From Winogradskyella bathintestinalis (GTDB lineage: Bacteria > Bacteroidota > Bacteroidia > Flavobacteriales > Flavobacteriaceae), in assembly GCF_030407435.1 (NCBI RefSeq), contig NZ_JASDDK010000001.1, forward strand, positions 186,001 to 250,000: a stretch of DNA of 64,000 nt, in the 5' to 3' direction. A program made the translations under genes and the position numbers. Positions 46,600 through 56,326 of this stretch are shown one piece after another (positions within the stretch are counted from its first letter, which is position 1; each line of letters opens with the position of its first letter). The notes beneath the pieces are model-generated. The model was not told where the DNA came from. It did no database searches and saw only the letters and a list, made by a program, of their open reading frames with translations.

Positions 46600-46690
46600 C
46601 AAATTTGCGCTTTTATATTACTAATCCTTAGGATCTTTCGGTAGGACGACTTTTACTGTAGACCAATGGAAATTTACTATAGACTAAGCT
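46600..46690 (-). promoter_or_regulatory. LytTR-type box pair and -7 element, GT4 gene
   Basis: -7-like CAAATTTG (complement of 46600-46607). Box CTGTAGACCAATGG (46656-46669) is 48 bp upstream; CTATAGACTAAGCT (46677-46690) is exactly 21 bp beyond it. The second box overlaps the stop codon of the flippase gene. Confidence 0.75.
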
Positions 46691-47933
46691 TTTTCTGTTG
46701 TCTAGATTCCAACATAAAAAATCCGATTTGTATGACTAGTAATAAAGCCATGGCAACTATTTGCATGAGTACGACTTGCTCTAAACTATCGTGATAAAAC
46801 ACGACTAAAAACATTTGAAGCATTCCGAAGACTCCAGAAATAATTACTGGTACATATTTATCTAAAGACAAATAGTAATATGCAAAGATGTTAGAGATGG
46901 CAAACATTGATGTTGCTATGGCGTATTTCCATAATAAAGGTGCCATTGCAATATATTGCTCACCAAAAAGTATATTTATAATTAATTCTGGTAATAATAA
47001 ACAACCTAATACAATAATGGTAGATATGATAGCGATATAACCAACATATTTAAAAAGTATAGACGCGGTTTCTTTACCTTCCTTTTTTAGCTCTACAACG
47101 GCCGGTAGTAATAACATAACAAACATCCAAGCTATGAAATATACGATTCTACCAATGAGTGCTAAGGAAGCGTATAATCCTGCTTCGTAAGATTCAAAGT
47201 AGTGCTTTACTAATAAGATATCACTATTATTTATAATGATTTGGGTTAACTCATAAAAGGCTGTGAGCAAAAAGAAATTCTTAATTTGCTTTCTATATTT
47301 AGCATCTAAAGGTGTCGCATTTTTAAAACGTAATTGTTTCACTTTAAAAGGGAACAAACCAAATACAAAGGATATTAAAATACCAACTGCAATAGCAGCA
47401 GATGATTGAATATTTAGCAATAATATAATACCAAGAGTAATCAATAAACGACTTAACATTTCACCTTGATACGTAATCGACAAGGATTTAAACGCCTTTT
47501 TTCCTTGAAACGTCCCACGATTCACACTCATTAAAAAATAGAGCGGTACACCAAAACCAAAAATGATAAACATGGTTGATGAAGACGTATTAAAAACGGC
47601 TTGCAATTGGGAAGCAAAACCAATGATTAAGGCTCCTAATATAATACCAGCAACAACTGCTTGCTTATAAACTTTAACGATAAAATTTTTGAACACTTCA
47701 TTCTCAAACAACACTGAGAATTTTGCAGTAACCAACTGAAACGTCATAGCAACAAAAGAGAGCACTAATAAAAACGTAATTAAAACGGCCGCATCAGCAA
47801 ATTCTGCTGGTCCTAATATACGACCTAGTATAAGGTTGTATAAATAATTACCACCATTCACCGCCAATACACTGACCATAAATAGTTGTTCTGGAGTTAA
47901 TTTTCTAGATTTTAAAGTTGCTAATAATTGCAT
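46677..47933 (-). CDS. Polysaccharide flippase (Wzx/MATE-like)
   Basis: A 418-residue membrane protein with about 12 to 14 hydrophobic helices, of the MOP superfamily. It begins PEQLFMVSVLAVNGGNYLYN and includes GRILGPAEFADAA, the opening typical of polysaccharide transporters. It should move lipid-linked sugar units from the cytoplasmic to the periplasmic leaflet. It is oriented toward the GT4 gene, with 113 bp between them holding a separate box-type promoter. Confidence 0.88.
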   Translation of the reverse strand: MQLLATLKSRKLTPEQLFMVSVLAVNGGNYLYNLILGRILGPAEFADAAVLITFLLVLSFVAMTFQLVTAKFSVLFENEVFKNFIVKVYKQAVVAGIILGALIIGFASQLQAVFNTSSSTMFIIFGFGVPLYFLMSVNRGTFQGKKAFKSLSITYQGEMLSRLLITLGIILLLNIQSSAAIAVGILISFVFGLFPFKVKQLRFKNATPLDAKYRKQIKNFFLLTAFYELTQIIINNSDILLVKHYFESYEAGLYASLALIGRIVYFIAWMFVMLLLPAVVELKKEGKETASILFKYVGYIAIISTIIVLGCLLLPELIINILFGEQYIAMAPLLWKYAIATSMFAISNIFAYYYLSLDKYVPVIISGVFGMLQMFLVVFYHDSLEQVVLMQIVAMALLLVIQIGFFMLESRQQKKLSL

Positions 47934-47964
47934 AATTTTTGTCGTTATACGTTTAAATCTGGCA

Positions 47965-48034
47965 CAAATATCTAGGGTATTTCCGTGTATGTTCCTTATA
48001 TTTCGATGGATGACAAGTTACTATAGATGAATGG
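47965..48034 (-). promoter_or_regulatory. LytTR-type box pair and -7 element, flippase gene
   Basis: -7-like GATATTTG (complement of 47965-47972). Boxes ATTTCGATGGATGA (48000-48013) and CTATAGATGAATGG (48021-48034) lie exactly 21 bp apart; the stronger is 48 bp upstream of the -7. The region also lies 47 bp before the divergent YaiO-like gene, so it may serve both. Confidence 0.75.
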
Positions 48035-48080
48035 CGGACAAATGCTCCGTAACTTGCACTTAGTTAAACAAAGAGAAATT

Positions 48081-50144
48081 ATGACTTTGAAATCACTTAT
48101 TAATATTACAATATTTTTTATCGTTTTAAGCGTCACCGCTCAGGACATGAAAGAAGGTTTTACCTACCTAGAAACGGGTAAATATGCACAAGCTGAAACA
48201 TTTTTTGAAACCATATTACAAGACCATCCAGAGAATAAAACTGCGCGCTTATGTTATGGTCGTGCTATTGGTCTTAATGGGAAAGCGAAGGAAGCCAACG
48301 TGCTCTTTACAGATTTACTAGCCGATTACCCAAATGATTTTGAAGTAAAACTAAACTACGGAGAGTCTTTATTATGGAACAGTAATTTTAAAGATGCTGA
48401 AGTATACTATCAAGGTTTAGTGAAGGAAGACCCTAATAGTTTTGCAGCACAATTAGGCTATGCCAATACGTTGTCTAATTTAAAAGATTACGAAAACGCG
48501 CTCAAAGTGGTGAACACTGCTTTAGACGTTTCACCTGGAAATCCGAACGCATTAACCTCTAAAAAATATATTTATTTAGGCTATGCATACCAGAACCAAC
48601 AGGCACAGAATTATGAGAAAGCTGAAGAACTTCTACATAAAAATCTAGAATTGTTTAACAATGATAAAGACACCTTATTAAATTTAGCCAACTTATATTT
48701 AATTTCGAATCAATTGGATAAAGCTAAAACAACCTACAACACTTTGGCCGAACAACCAAAGCATAAAATCATTGCACAAAACGGCTTAGCTTTAGTTGAA
48801 CATTTAAATAGTAAAGAAAAGAAAGCCTTAAGTATTAGCACAGAAGCATATCAAAGTTTAAATGATGATACCGATAAAACGATAGTTCAACAAACCACAG
48901 AACGCTACGCACAAGCTTTAATCTGGAATAAGAAATTTACGGAAGCTACATCTTTAATTGACGATTTAATAACAACCTACCCAAACGAAAATTGGGTATT
49001 ATCCTTACGTGCTACACTAAACATATACAAAAGTAATTTTAAAGCCAGTTTAAAAGATTACGACCAAATATTAGTCAACGACAGCACGTCATTTGATGGC
49101 AACCTTGGAAAAGCGAACGTATTAAAAGCGTTAGGCTATACAGACGATGCCTATAACTCTGCAGAAAACACTTTAAAGTTTTACGACCAGCAAAAAGATG
49201 CTACAAGCTTTATCAACCAACTAGATAATAGTTTTATACCAACTATAGAGACAAAAGCCGCTTATACCTTTGATAACGGTGATAATAATGCCTTTTCATT
49301 AAACAACAACGTCATATTTCCGTTGTCTACTAAATTTGCCGTATTAGGAAACTATAATTACCGAACTACAAATAATACCGTTACAGATAACAGTGCCACC
49401 TCTAACAACCTATCTTTAGGTGTCTCTTATAAATTTATTCCAAGCATTACATTTAAAGGTACAGCCGGAGTGTCTTCATCTAAGGCAGAATCTGCAGATT
49501 ATACGCAATTATTAACAGATCTATCGTTTAGTATTAAATCGTTTAAGTTGCAGTCTTTAGATGTGGGTTACAAAAGACAGATTGAAAGTTTTAATGCCGA
49601 TTTATTAGATAGAGAAATCGTGCAAAACAATTACTACGCGAATTACAATTTAGGTACTAATTTTAAATTGGGTTGGTTTACGCAATTGATGTACACCTCT
49701 CAAAACGATGGGAATTCTAGAAATTTACTTTTTACCTCATTATATTATAACCTATTACCAAAACCATCATTAAAAGTAGGTGTCAACTACCAACATATTA
49801 CTTTTAAAGACCAATTACCAACGATCTATTTTAGTCCAGAAAAATTTAACGCTTACGAAGTATTTGTAAATCTTATTAAAGACGAAGCTGCAGCAAAACC
49901 TAAGGAATGGTTTTACAATTTAACAGGTGCATTTGGTTATCAGTATATTGAGGACGACGCTAAAATTTCAGCTTATAGAATACAAGGAGCTTTGGGTTAT
50001 AGATTCTCTGAACGTAGTTTACTTAATGTCTATGGCACCCGCAGTAATATTGCATCTGCCACAGCAGCAGGGTTTACGTTTACAGAAATTGGCTTACGAT
50101 TTAAGTGGCAATTTTTAAAGAAAGCGGTTTTTGAGAGGGATTAA
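48081..50144 (+). CDS. TPR protein with C-terminal outer-membrane barrel (YaiO-like)
   Basis: 687 residues from ATG 48081, chosen because the signal peptide MTLKSLINITIFFIVLSVTA starts there; an upstream ATG at 48027 overlaps the control boxes. Residues about 25-400 are TPR repeats, for example KYAQAETFFETILQDHPENK. Residues about 410-687 are amphipathic strands ending in LRFKWQF, like the YaiO/PgaA outer-membrane barrel. TPR plus barrel is the common exit port of synthase-type exopolysaccharides, so it is the best candidate for the export channel. Confidence 0.85.
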   Translation: MTLKSLINITIFFIVLSVTAQDMKEGFTYLETGKYAQAETFFETILQDHPENKTARLCYGRAIGLNGKAKEANVLFTDLLADYPNDFEVKLNYGESLLWNSNFKDAEVYYQGLVKEDPNSFAAQLGYANTLSNLKDYENALKVVNTALDVSPGNPNALTSKKYIYLGYAYQNQQAQNYEKAEELLHKNLELFNNDKDTLLNLANLYLISNQLDKAKTTYNTLAEQPKHKIIAQNGLALVEHLNSKEKKALSISTEAYQSLNDDTDKTIVQQTTERYAQALIWNKKFTEATSLIDDLITTYPNENWVLSLRATLNIYKSNFKASLKDYDQILVNDSTSFDGNLGKANVLKALGYTDDAYNSAENTLKFYDQQKDATSFINQLDNSFIPTIETKAAYTFDNGDNNAFSLNNNVIFPLSTKFAVLGNYNYRTTNNTVTDNSATSNNLSLGVSYKFIPSITFKGTAGVSSSKAESADYTQLLTDLSFSIKSFKLQSLDVGYKRQIESFNADLLDREIVQNNYYANYNLGTNFKLGWFTQLMYTSQNDGNSRNLLFTSLYYNLLPKPSLKVGVNYQHITFKDQLPTIYFSPEKFNAYEVFVNLIKDEAAAKPKEWFYNLTGAFGYQYIEDDAKISAYRIQGALGYRFSERSLLNVYGTRSNIASATAAGFTFTEIGLRFKWQFLKKAVFERD

Positions 50145-50466
50145 TGAATTATGATGTGGTTATGGTCAAAATTGCTTCATTATTTTTAATTTTTGACCTC
50201 TATATTCAACATGATATACCCTTTTTCCATCTTGGATAACGGCTTAAAATGGCTCAGGTTTTATTTTAATTGATTCGTGTAAAGTTTTAATCTTTTAAAT
50301 TTCATTGTCTTTTTTAGTTTGTTTGTCAAATTACTGACGGCGTGTTTGATTATGATTTCGTTGCGTGGTTTAAGTACTAAAATTACAACTAAATCACAGA
50401 TAGAAAGTGCGCGAAAACTTTCGTAAGTAGGCTCTAACTAGCAATGAATTATACACGGTGTTGTAG
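50145..50466. other. 322-bp gap without gene
   Basis: No coding signal found. It contains the small palindrome CGAAA-AC-TTTCG (50412-50423), and at its right end TGTTGTAGCTA (50459-50469), the left arm of the inverted pair around the next gene. Confidence 0.5.
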
Positions 50467-51164
50467 CTAGTGTTTTTTCTCTTTTCGTTCGTTTATTCTA
50501 TTTTCTAATTCCTTTAATATTCCAAAAACTTCTTTAAAATATTCAAATGCAAATTGTTTGGAATTATTTTCTTGTAACATTTGAGCTATTGCAGGTGAAA
50601 ATTTCGGTAGAATTGTCGGTTTAGGATTATCTAACGGTTTTCCACTTTTCAACTTTTCTTTAACATCATTTATGTCGAACATAAAACCGCTAAAATCATT
50701 ATCATTCTTTATTACTTTTCCGACTTCTGCGTGTGAGTATGGATTCCGAAAATTGTTTTTTGCGTTTATCAGATAATCATATTCCGTTTCCGTAATCAAG
50801 TCTTTTTCTAATGCCTTTTTAAGCGATTTAAATAAAGGCAATCCGTCAAATTCCGTTTCGCTTTCTTTTAGTTTTTCTGAATATTTTTCTAAATCAGAAT
50901 AGTCATAGTCAATAGTATGTAATTTTATTAGTGAAAGTTTAATCATTCTCTCAAGCAAATGATTTGTGCTAAAGATACTTGATTGAAATAGTTCAAATAA
51001 TTGGCAAGTCAGAATTTCGTTTTTCAGTAAATTCAGTTCGCAAAATTCCATAAATGTATGGTCATAAAATTCTTTGAGTCGATTGAGGTTTTTGTCAATC
51101 AATCCTGAATAAAAATCCGATTTTCGTTTATTCTCGTCGTTCATTTTTAACGTTAGCGACAACA
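50459..51164. repeat. Imperfect inverted repeats tightly flanking a solo gene
   Basis: TGTTGTAGCTA (50459-50469) and TAGCGACAACA (51154-51164) are inverted and match at 10 of 11 positions. They touch both ends of the HEPN-like gene. This looks like a one-gene insertion or cassette boundary. No transposase and no target duplication was seen. Confidence 0.5.
50467..51144 (-). CDS. Hypothetical protein with HEPN-like RNxxxH motif
   Basis: 225 residues from ATG 51144 (a TTG at 51165 is less likely). All helical and charged. NNFRNPYSHAEV gives Arg-x4-His (about residues 133-138 of this version), the metal-free RNase motif of HEPN domains, placed on a late helix as in that superfamily. I do not recognise the family. 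The short inverted repeats at its ends and its isolation between unrelated genes suggest a mobile accessory gene, perhaps a defence or toxin gene. No antitoxin is adjacent. Confidence 0.5.
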   Translation of the reverse strand: MNDENKRKSDFYSGLIDKNLNRLKEFYDHTFMEFCELNLLKNEILTCQLFELFQSSIFSTNHLLERMIKLSLIKLHTIDYDYSDLEKYSEKLKESETEFDGLPLFKSLKKALEKDLITETEYDYLINAKNNFRNPYSHAEVGKVIKNDNDFSGFMFDINDVKEKLKSGKPLDNPKPTILPKFSPAIAQMLQENNSKQFAFEYFKEVFGILKELENRINERKEKKH

Positions 51165-51282
51165 ACTAAACATAAGTAGTAATGCTATCCTATTTATATA
51201 CGTTCTTTAGTGTTAAATTTTTGTTTTGTTAATTAATCACCTCATAAACACACCATTAAAACCCAAACCACCACAAAAAAGA

Positions 51283-51310
51283 AAAGGCAAAAGCTTTCGC
51301 TTTTGCCTTT
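51283..51310 (-). terminator. Terminator of the T9SS cargo gene
   Basis: A 12-bp perfect stem AAAGGCAAAAGC / GCTTTTGCCTTT with a 4-base loop, T-rich on the minus strand, 27 bp after the stop at 51337. Confidence 0.88.
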
Positions 51311-51336
51311 AATATAAGGAACTAACTAAGGGTTTG

Positions 51337-53913
51337 TTAATTAATAATCAGTTTGAGAGGGTTGTAATTATGTTGGTTACTAACAATTTTACAGAAGTAT
51401 AGGCCAGAGCTTAAGTTTGCTCTGCGTATAGAAATGTTGTTTTTTCCTGTTTGAGCATTATAAGTTGTGCTATAAACCTGCTTTCCTAATTGATTGTACA
51501 TTATAAATTGTACCGTTTCGTTTTGGCCTACTGTAAATTGTACTTCTGCCTGCGAAATCATTGGATTCGGAAACGCTTTTATAGTATTTGTATCAGTTGT
51601 GTATTCTGATACAGATAAGGCACTTGTTTCAGAAAAACGCAAATTATTTATAGACATTTCTTTAGTGTTTGTGGTACCATCTTCTGAAGCCATAGTAAAT
51701 ACAATGGTTACGACATCGTTGAGATTAGCATCATCTAGAATTACCGTATAATCTTGTAATGTCTCATTCATGTTTACCGTGGTTTTAAACTGCTCTTCCC
51801 AAATTGTAATGCTTTCTCTTACAAAGGTGATTTCTAACTCACCTGTTCCACTAGCACTAAAATTAAAGCTGTTATAACCAGATACATCTACAGCCTGAAA
51901 TCTTGGTGTTAATGCTCTATATGCAGCTACGTAAGAATCGGTAGTTGCCGTCAAATTTACATTTCTTTCTATTGGGTAATCTGCGCTATCAAAATCGAAA
52001 TCGTTAGTAGTTACTACATATTCTGTAAGTTCTGTTCCACTTCGTGAAGCATCAACACCCCAAGGGCCGTCAGACATAAACAAATCATCTGGTGTTGCAA
52101 TACCATCTCCAATTCTAAACCCTATATCAAATAAACGTCCGGTATCTATAGTCACATTAGTAATGTAGTTACCATTTAAATTAACCGTTGTGTAAAGGTT
52201 TTGAAAATCTTCTGTTTCGGTAGTTCTGTAACCTGCATCTAAATTAATAGCTTCTGTACCGTTGGTGTTTACAATTTGCACATCTAAACCTCCATTATGA
52301 TAACTTCCTTTTCTAACAAATACTGTAGGAGGTGTTGAATTATTATAGCTTAAAATTGGTTTCTCTACTTCCAATAAATTGAGAACTTCTTGTCCTAACG
52401 TATAGAGATCATCGATTGAGTTAGACCAGATCTGAAAGTTATAAAATGTTACATTTTCTTCATACTGATCTAAATTCCAATGGCTTTCTATGGCAAAATT
52501 AGCATCGTCATTAACTACTTTAGCGGATAAGCTTAAAACAAACTCGTAGGAACCATCTTCGTTTTTAATAATTGATTTAATAAATTGCTGTTCGTTAATA
52601 TCTATTGTAGATACTGAAATCAGTTCTCCTCCTAATAAACGATCGCAAATATATTTTGTATGCTCATAGACACCGTTTTCCGTTTTTAATGCTAACACTG
52701 ATGCTACTGAATTATTGTTTTTCATGTAATCTACAGCATAGATTTCTGTAGCATTAGTAATTCCTATAAGATCTGAAGGTGTAGCTTCTACGGCTTCATC
52801 TTCATTAATAGTTGTAAGTGGCACAAAATCTTGTAATGTAAAATTAGAGTCAGCATTTCGAGCCGCATAAAACGCACCCTTTCGTACTTTTGGGGCTTTC
52901 AAGGCATTAAATTTGTAGCTGGTTTTTGCTCTTTTAAAGTTACGCGCATTGATTTGCTCAGATAATCTGCTGTTACTTTCTAAACCACCATCGTTAGAAC
53001 TTGATGTTGATAACTGTATTACTTCGCACATACCAAACCCTGAACATGACGGATCTTCACAATCTATAAGGCCGTCACCATCATCATCAATTCCATTATC
53101 ACAAATTTCTTGTAATACTGGCGCTGTCGGGCAACGTGCCCCATCGTTACTAGCACTAGATGGACCGAAGGCAAACAAGTTAGACTCTATATCTGCGACA
53201 ATCATAACATTTTGTACGTTCTGTATAACGTAAATTGTTCCGGTTTGATTCGCTGAGACATAAAATCGACCGTCCGCATCAAAGTAAACGGCACCGTAAG
53301 TATAATTTAAGCCTGAGATAATTGGCACAACACCTAATGCGGTTACCACGCCATTATTTGGGTTTATTCTATATAAAATATTAGTCCCTTTTTCTACAGC
53401 ATATAATTGGTTATCTACTGCATTAAATGCCCAATCATGAATGCTAATATTTTGAGATAATGTCTCTGTAGATTGATACTTCCCGTAATTTATAGATTCT
53501 GGATTTAAATCTATTTTGAAATAAGTAGTTCCGCTACCTTTTAAATAATAAATACCTTCAGAACTTACATCTCCAACGTATTTGTTGCTACTATCTAATT
53601 CATTTATGTAAAACTCTGTTGTAGTGAAGTTTTTACCAATTCTAACAATAGTTTTTGCAGGTGTTTTTAAGTAACCCCAAATATAACCATCTGCTGGGTT
53701 GTAAGCTGTTGCGTTAATATTGCCAGGGGTAACATCTTCTGCTACCATGTAAGAATTTCCAGAAGCTAAATCAATAGCATAAACATCGTTATACTGAAAT
53801 AAATAAGCATTGAAATCACAATTAAAGGGTATATCTTGCGCATGATTACTAAAACTGAATAAGGCAAAAGCAATAAATACCAATTTGTTAATAGATGTGT
53901 AAAGTGTCTTCAT
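51337..53913 (-). CDS. Large T9SS-secreted protein with beta-propeller-like N-terminus
   Basis: 858 residues; signal peptide ending SNHAQ. Residues about 25-270 are repeats of the type LFQYNDVYAIDLASGN and GVVTALGVVPIISG, a propeller-like DUF6923 region. Then EICDNGIDDDGDGLIDCEDP, a calcium-binding loop common in secreted Bacteroidota proteins. The middle part (about 340-770) has no motif I recognise. The C-terminal 80 residues (AFPNPMISQAEVQFTVG, LSSGLYFCKIVS) are a type A T9SS sorting domain. It is likely a surface or matrix protein. Its promoter has a LytTR-type box pair, placing it with the exopolysaccharide genes. Confidence 0.85.
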   Translation of the reverse strand: MKTLYTSINKLVFIAFALFSFSNHAQDIPFNCDFNAYLFQYNDVYAIDLASGNSYMVAEDVTPGNINATAYNPADGYIWGYLKTPAKTIVRIGKNFTTTEFYINELDSSNKYVGDVSSEGIYYLKGSGTTYFKIDLNPESINYGKYQSTETLSQNISIHDWAFNAVDNQLYAVEKGTNILYRINPNNGVVTALGVVPIISGLNYTYGAVYFDADGRFYVSANQTGTIYVIQNVQNVMIVADIESNLFAFGPSSASNDGARCPTAPVLQEICDNGIDDDGDGLIDCEDPSCSGFGMCEVIQLSTSSSNDGGLESNSRLSEQINARNFKRAKTSYKFNALKAPKVRKGAFYAARNADSNFTLQDFVPLTTINEDEAVEATPSDLIGITNATEIYAVDYMKNNNSVASVLALKTENGVYEHTKYICDRLLGGELISVSTIDINEQQFIKSIIKNEDGSYEFVLSLSAKVVNDDANFAIESHWNLDQYEENVTFYNFQIWSNSIDDLYTLGQEVLNLLEVEKPILSYNNSTPPTVFVRKGSYHNGGLDVQIVNTNGTEAINLDAGYRTTETEDFQNLYTTVNLNGNYITNVTIDTGRLFDIGFRIGDGIATPDDLFMSDGPWGVDASRSGTELTEYVVTTNDFDFDSADYPIERNVNLTATTDSYVAAYRALTPRFQAVDVSGYNSFNFSASGTGELEITFVRESITIWEEQFKTTVNMNETLQDYTVILDDANLNDVVTIVFTMASEDGTTNTKEMSINNLRFSETSALSVSEYTTDTNTIKAFPNPMISQAEVQFTVGQNETVQFIMYNQLGKQVYSTTYNAQTGKNNISIRRANLSSGLYFCKIVSNQHNYNPLKLIIN

Positions 53914-53940
53914 CTCTTAGGTTTTGTTTGGGTTCTGAGA

Positions 53941-54030
53941 CAAATTTACTTTTTAAAACCACCAAATTTTCGCTTTTTCGTTTGGCACTAACAATACCTC
54001 GTTGGTATGCCTTTTAGTGTCGACGAATGG
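53941..54030 (-). promoter_or_regulatory. LytTR-type box pair and -7 element, T9SS cargo gene
   Basis: -7 TAAATTTG (complement of 53941-53948), a perfect match. A weak box ACCTCGTTGGTATG (53996-54009) is 47 bp upstream and the strong box GTGTCGACGAATGG (54017-54030) is exactly 21 bp beyond. The rest of the 319-bp gap (54031-54232) shows no gene or terminator. Confidence 0.75.
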
Positions 54031-54232
54031 TTTTTTTGTAGATAACATTATAAAGTGTGGACATAACCGAAATGAACATATTATTCTCTCGCCTTTATTT
54101 TATGATAAATGAATATTTCATTTTAACTATAAGTACCCTAGGTTGGCATCTATTTTTAGCTAAAAAATCTCAATTAATTTATAAGCAGGAGAGGAATCGC
54201 TTTATATAATTTGAAAAATATAGAATTTATAC

Positions 54233-54946
54233 TTAGAGTAAGTTAAGACGTTTCATTAATTCCGGACGGTTAGATCGACTTACAGGAATAACATCCTTTT
54301 TTATAAGCACACTATTGTCTTCAATATCTATTATTTTGTCGACATTAATAATATAAGATCGGTGCACTTTTAAGAAAAGATCATTAGGCAACTTTTCTTC
54401 AATCTTTTTAAGTGTAGAATGAACCGTATAATTTTTATCCTCAGTCTTTACGAGTATATAATCTCCCTTAGCTTCAACTAAGTAAATACTAGCTATATCT
54501 ATTTTAATTAGACGCCTATCTATATTAACGTACAAATCGTTACCAGAACTTCCCTCAACTTTCTCTTGTGATGGCTCTACGGTTTCTAATGATTGAGATG
54601 CCGCCTCAGCTTTTTGAATTGCTTTTTGAAAACGCTCTGGAGTAATTGGTTTTACTAAATAATCCACAATACAATCGTATTCAAAAGCTTGAATAGCGAA
54701 ATTTGGATCTGAAGTGGTTAATATTGTTTTAGGTGGATTTTTCAGCGTTTCAATAAAATCGAAACCTGTAAAATCTGGCATATGTATATCTAAGAATATT
54801 AAATCAATCTCGTTTTGATTGAGATATTTTATGGCTTGCATGGCATTTGGAAACTCAGCTAAAACATTTAAGCTATCAATTTTAGAGCATAACTGCCCAA
54901 TGATTGCTCTTGCGGTAGCTTCGTCATCAATAATTATACAATCCAT
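54233..54946 (-). CDS. LytTR response regulator (output of the signalling operon)
   Basis: A 237-residue transcription factor. Receiver domain 1-120: acidic Asp7-Asp8, phosphoacceptor Asp53 in IFLDIHMPD, TTSD loop, VKP Lys. LytTR DNA-binding domain about 135-237: NIDRRLIKIDIASIYLVEAK, TLKKIEEKLPNDLFLKVHRS, then YIINVDKI. LytTR domains bind two direct repeats about 21 bp apart, the period of the boxes found upstream of its own operon and of the exopolysaccharide genes. Last gene of the operon, 9 bp after Hpt. Confidence 0.95.
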   Translation of the reverse strand: MDCIIIDDEATARAIIGQLCSKIDSLNVLAEFPNAMQAIKYLNQNEIDLIFLDIHMPDFTGFDFIETLKNPPKTILTTSDPNFAIQAFEYDCIVDYLVKPITPERFQKAIQKAEAASQSLETVEPSQEKVEGSSGNDLYVNIDRRLIKIDIASIYLVEAKGDYILVKTEDKNYTVHSTLKKIEEKLPNDLFLKVHRSYIINVDKIIDIEDNSVLIKKDVIPVSRSNRPELMKRLNLL

Positions 54947-54955
54947 AAAGTAGGT

Positions 54956-55273
54956 CTATAACTGTTTTAAATAATGAGTTATGGTCGTTAAAATCATCTC
55001 GAATTCATCTTGAAGTTCGGTACTTCCTTCTATTAGATTATTTTCAAAGACTACTGCAGTCTCATAACTTTTTTCAAGGCCTAAAATACTAATTTTATGT
55101 TTAAGTTTATGTACATTATCTGCCGCTTGTTTAAAATTGTCGACATTGATATTATTATAATAGACGGTTTTTTCCTCTGGAAACTCTTTTTTTATAATAC
55201 TTATTAATTTAGCTTCAAAAGCTTCATCTCCGCCAGACATACTTTTAATATAAGACATATTGGGCTGTTCCAT
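54956..55273 (-). CDS. Histidine phosphotransfer (Hpt) protein
   Basis: A 105-residue four-helix protein. His55 in NVHKLKHKISILGL matches the Hpt phosphohistidine motif. It would shuttle phosphate between kinases/receiver proteins and the LytTR regulator, much as HptB is used by NosP-NahK in Pseudomonas. It starts 3 bp after the second kinase gene and ends 9 bp before the LytTR gene. Confidence 0.9.
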   Translation of the reverse strand: MEQPNMSYIKSMSGGDEAFEAKLISIIKKEFPEEKTVYYNNINVDNFKQAADNVHKLKHKISILGLEKSYETAVVFENNLIEGSTELQDEFEMILTTITHYLKQL

Positions 55274-55276
55274 ACT

Positions 55277-56326
55277 TTATTTTTTTATAGTGAAGTAAAA
55301 AGTTGTGCCTTCCCCAATTTTTGAAGTAAGCCAAATTTCACCTCCATATATATCTACAATTTTTTTAACTATAGAAAGTCCTATACCAGTGGATTCTATA
55401 CTATTTTCTAATTTTTGAAATGTTTGAAATATTTTATCGAAATAAACCTCTTCTATTCCTATGCCATTATCTTTAATATAGAATTGCCAAAATTGATTTT
55501 TATCTTCATATCCTATTTCAATTCTTCCAAGTTCTTTGTCGTTATATTTAATAGCATTGGCTATTAAATTTTGAAACAATTGTTGTAACCTATATTTATC
55601 TCCGTTAATCGTTGGCAGGTTTAATCTCTTTACTGTAACATTACTAGGCACATGTATAATACTCAATATGTTATCAATAAGATTATTTAAATCTACATCG
55701 TAAGCGTCTATTTTATTTTTACCAATGGTAGAGTACTCTAAAATACCATTAATTAGGCCATCCATTTTCTCTACATTAGTTTTTATAAGACCTAGAGTTT
55801 TGTCACCATTAGCATCAAAAGACCCTTTGTAATCTTCACTTAACCATGTGGTTAATGTTTCAATACTTCGTAAAGGTGATTTTAAATCGTGAGACACCAT
55901 ATGTGCATAATCACTAAGCTCTTGATTTTGATGTTCTAATTCTGTCAAAAGTGTTTCGCGCTGCTTATTTATTTTTATAATTTCTTGAGTTTGGTTCTCA
56001 ATTAATTCCAGAAGTTTTAGCTCGTCTAATTCTACCTCAGCCTCATTAAGAATTCTGGCGTCCTGAGGAGGGTTACTTATGGTCTGCGCTACACGTTTTA
56101 ATTTATCTATAACTTGTTTTTGAGACTTTGCTTCTTTTCTTAACCTTTTATTTGCTGCGAACAACTCTTCAGAACTAATCGACATAGCCAATTGTTGCAT
56201 GGCATATTGCTCTTCAAAATTAGTATAAGAACGACTTACAGCATCCAGAAACTCTTCTAACAATTGGTTTTCAGCAATATCTTTTCTTAAAAATTTTTTT
56301 ATTTGACGTTTTAATAATGTAGACAT
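55277..56326 (-). CDS. Histidine kinase without sensor domain, partner of FIST protein
   Basis: A 349-residue soluble kinase. Residues 1-130 are a helical region (FLDAVSRSYTNFEEQYAMQQ, SSEELFAANKRLRKE) of the kind found in kinases encoded next to FIST proteins. HisKA has His146 in MVSHDLKSPLRSI; the ATPase domain has LFQNLIANAIKYND (N box), IKDNGIGI (G1) and TGIGLSIVKK (G2). No membrane segment or PAS domain, so it must depend on a partner for sensing. Its start codon overlaps the FIST stop by 1 bp. Confidence 0.92.
   Translation of the reverse strand: MSTLLKRQIKKFLRKDIAENQLLEEFLDAVSRSYTNFEEQYAMQQLAMSISSEELFAANKRLRKEAKSQKQVIDKLKRVAQTISNPPQDARILNEAEVELDELKLLELIENQTQEIIKINKQRETLLTELEHQNQELSDYAHMVSHDLKSPLRSIETLTTWLSEDYKGSFDANGDKTLGLIKTNVEKMDGLINGILEYSTIGKNKIDAYDVDLNNLIDNILSIIHVPSNVTVKRLNLPTINGDKYRLQQLFQNLIANAIKYNDKELGRIEIGYEDKNQFWQFYIKDNGIGIEEVYFDKIFQTFQKLENSIESTGIGLSIVKKIVDIYGGEIWLTSKIGEGTTFYFTIKK

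Noticed and set aside
50459..51164. Insertion sequence around the HEPN-like gene
   Set aside because: No transposase motif (DDE or HUH) in the gene and no target-site duplication; only the short inverted repeats support mobility.
54072..54209. 45-residue plus-strand frame in the gap before the LytTR gene
   Set aside because: Too short, no promoter or ribosome site, and composition like the surrounding AT-rich gap.
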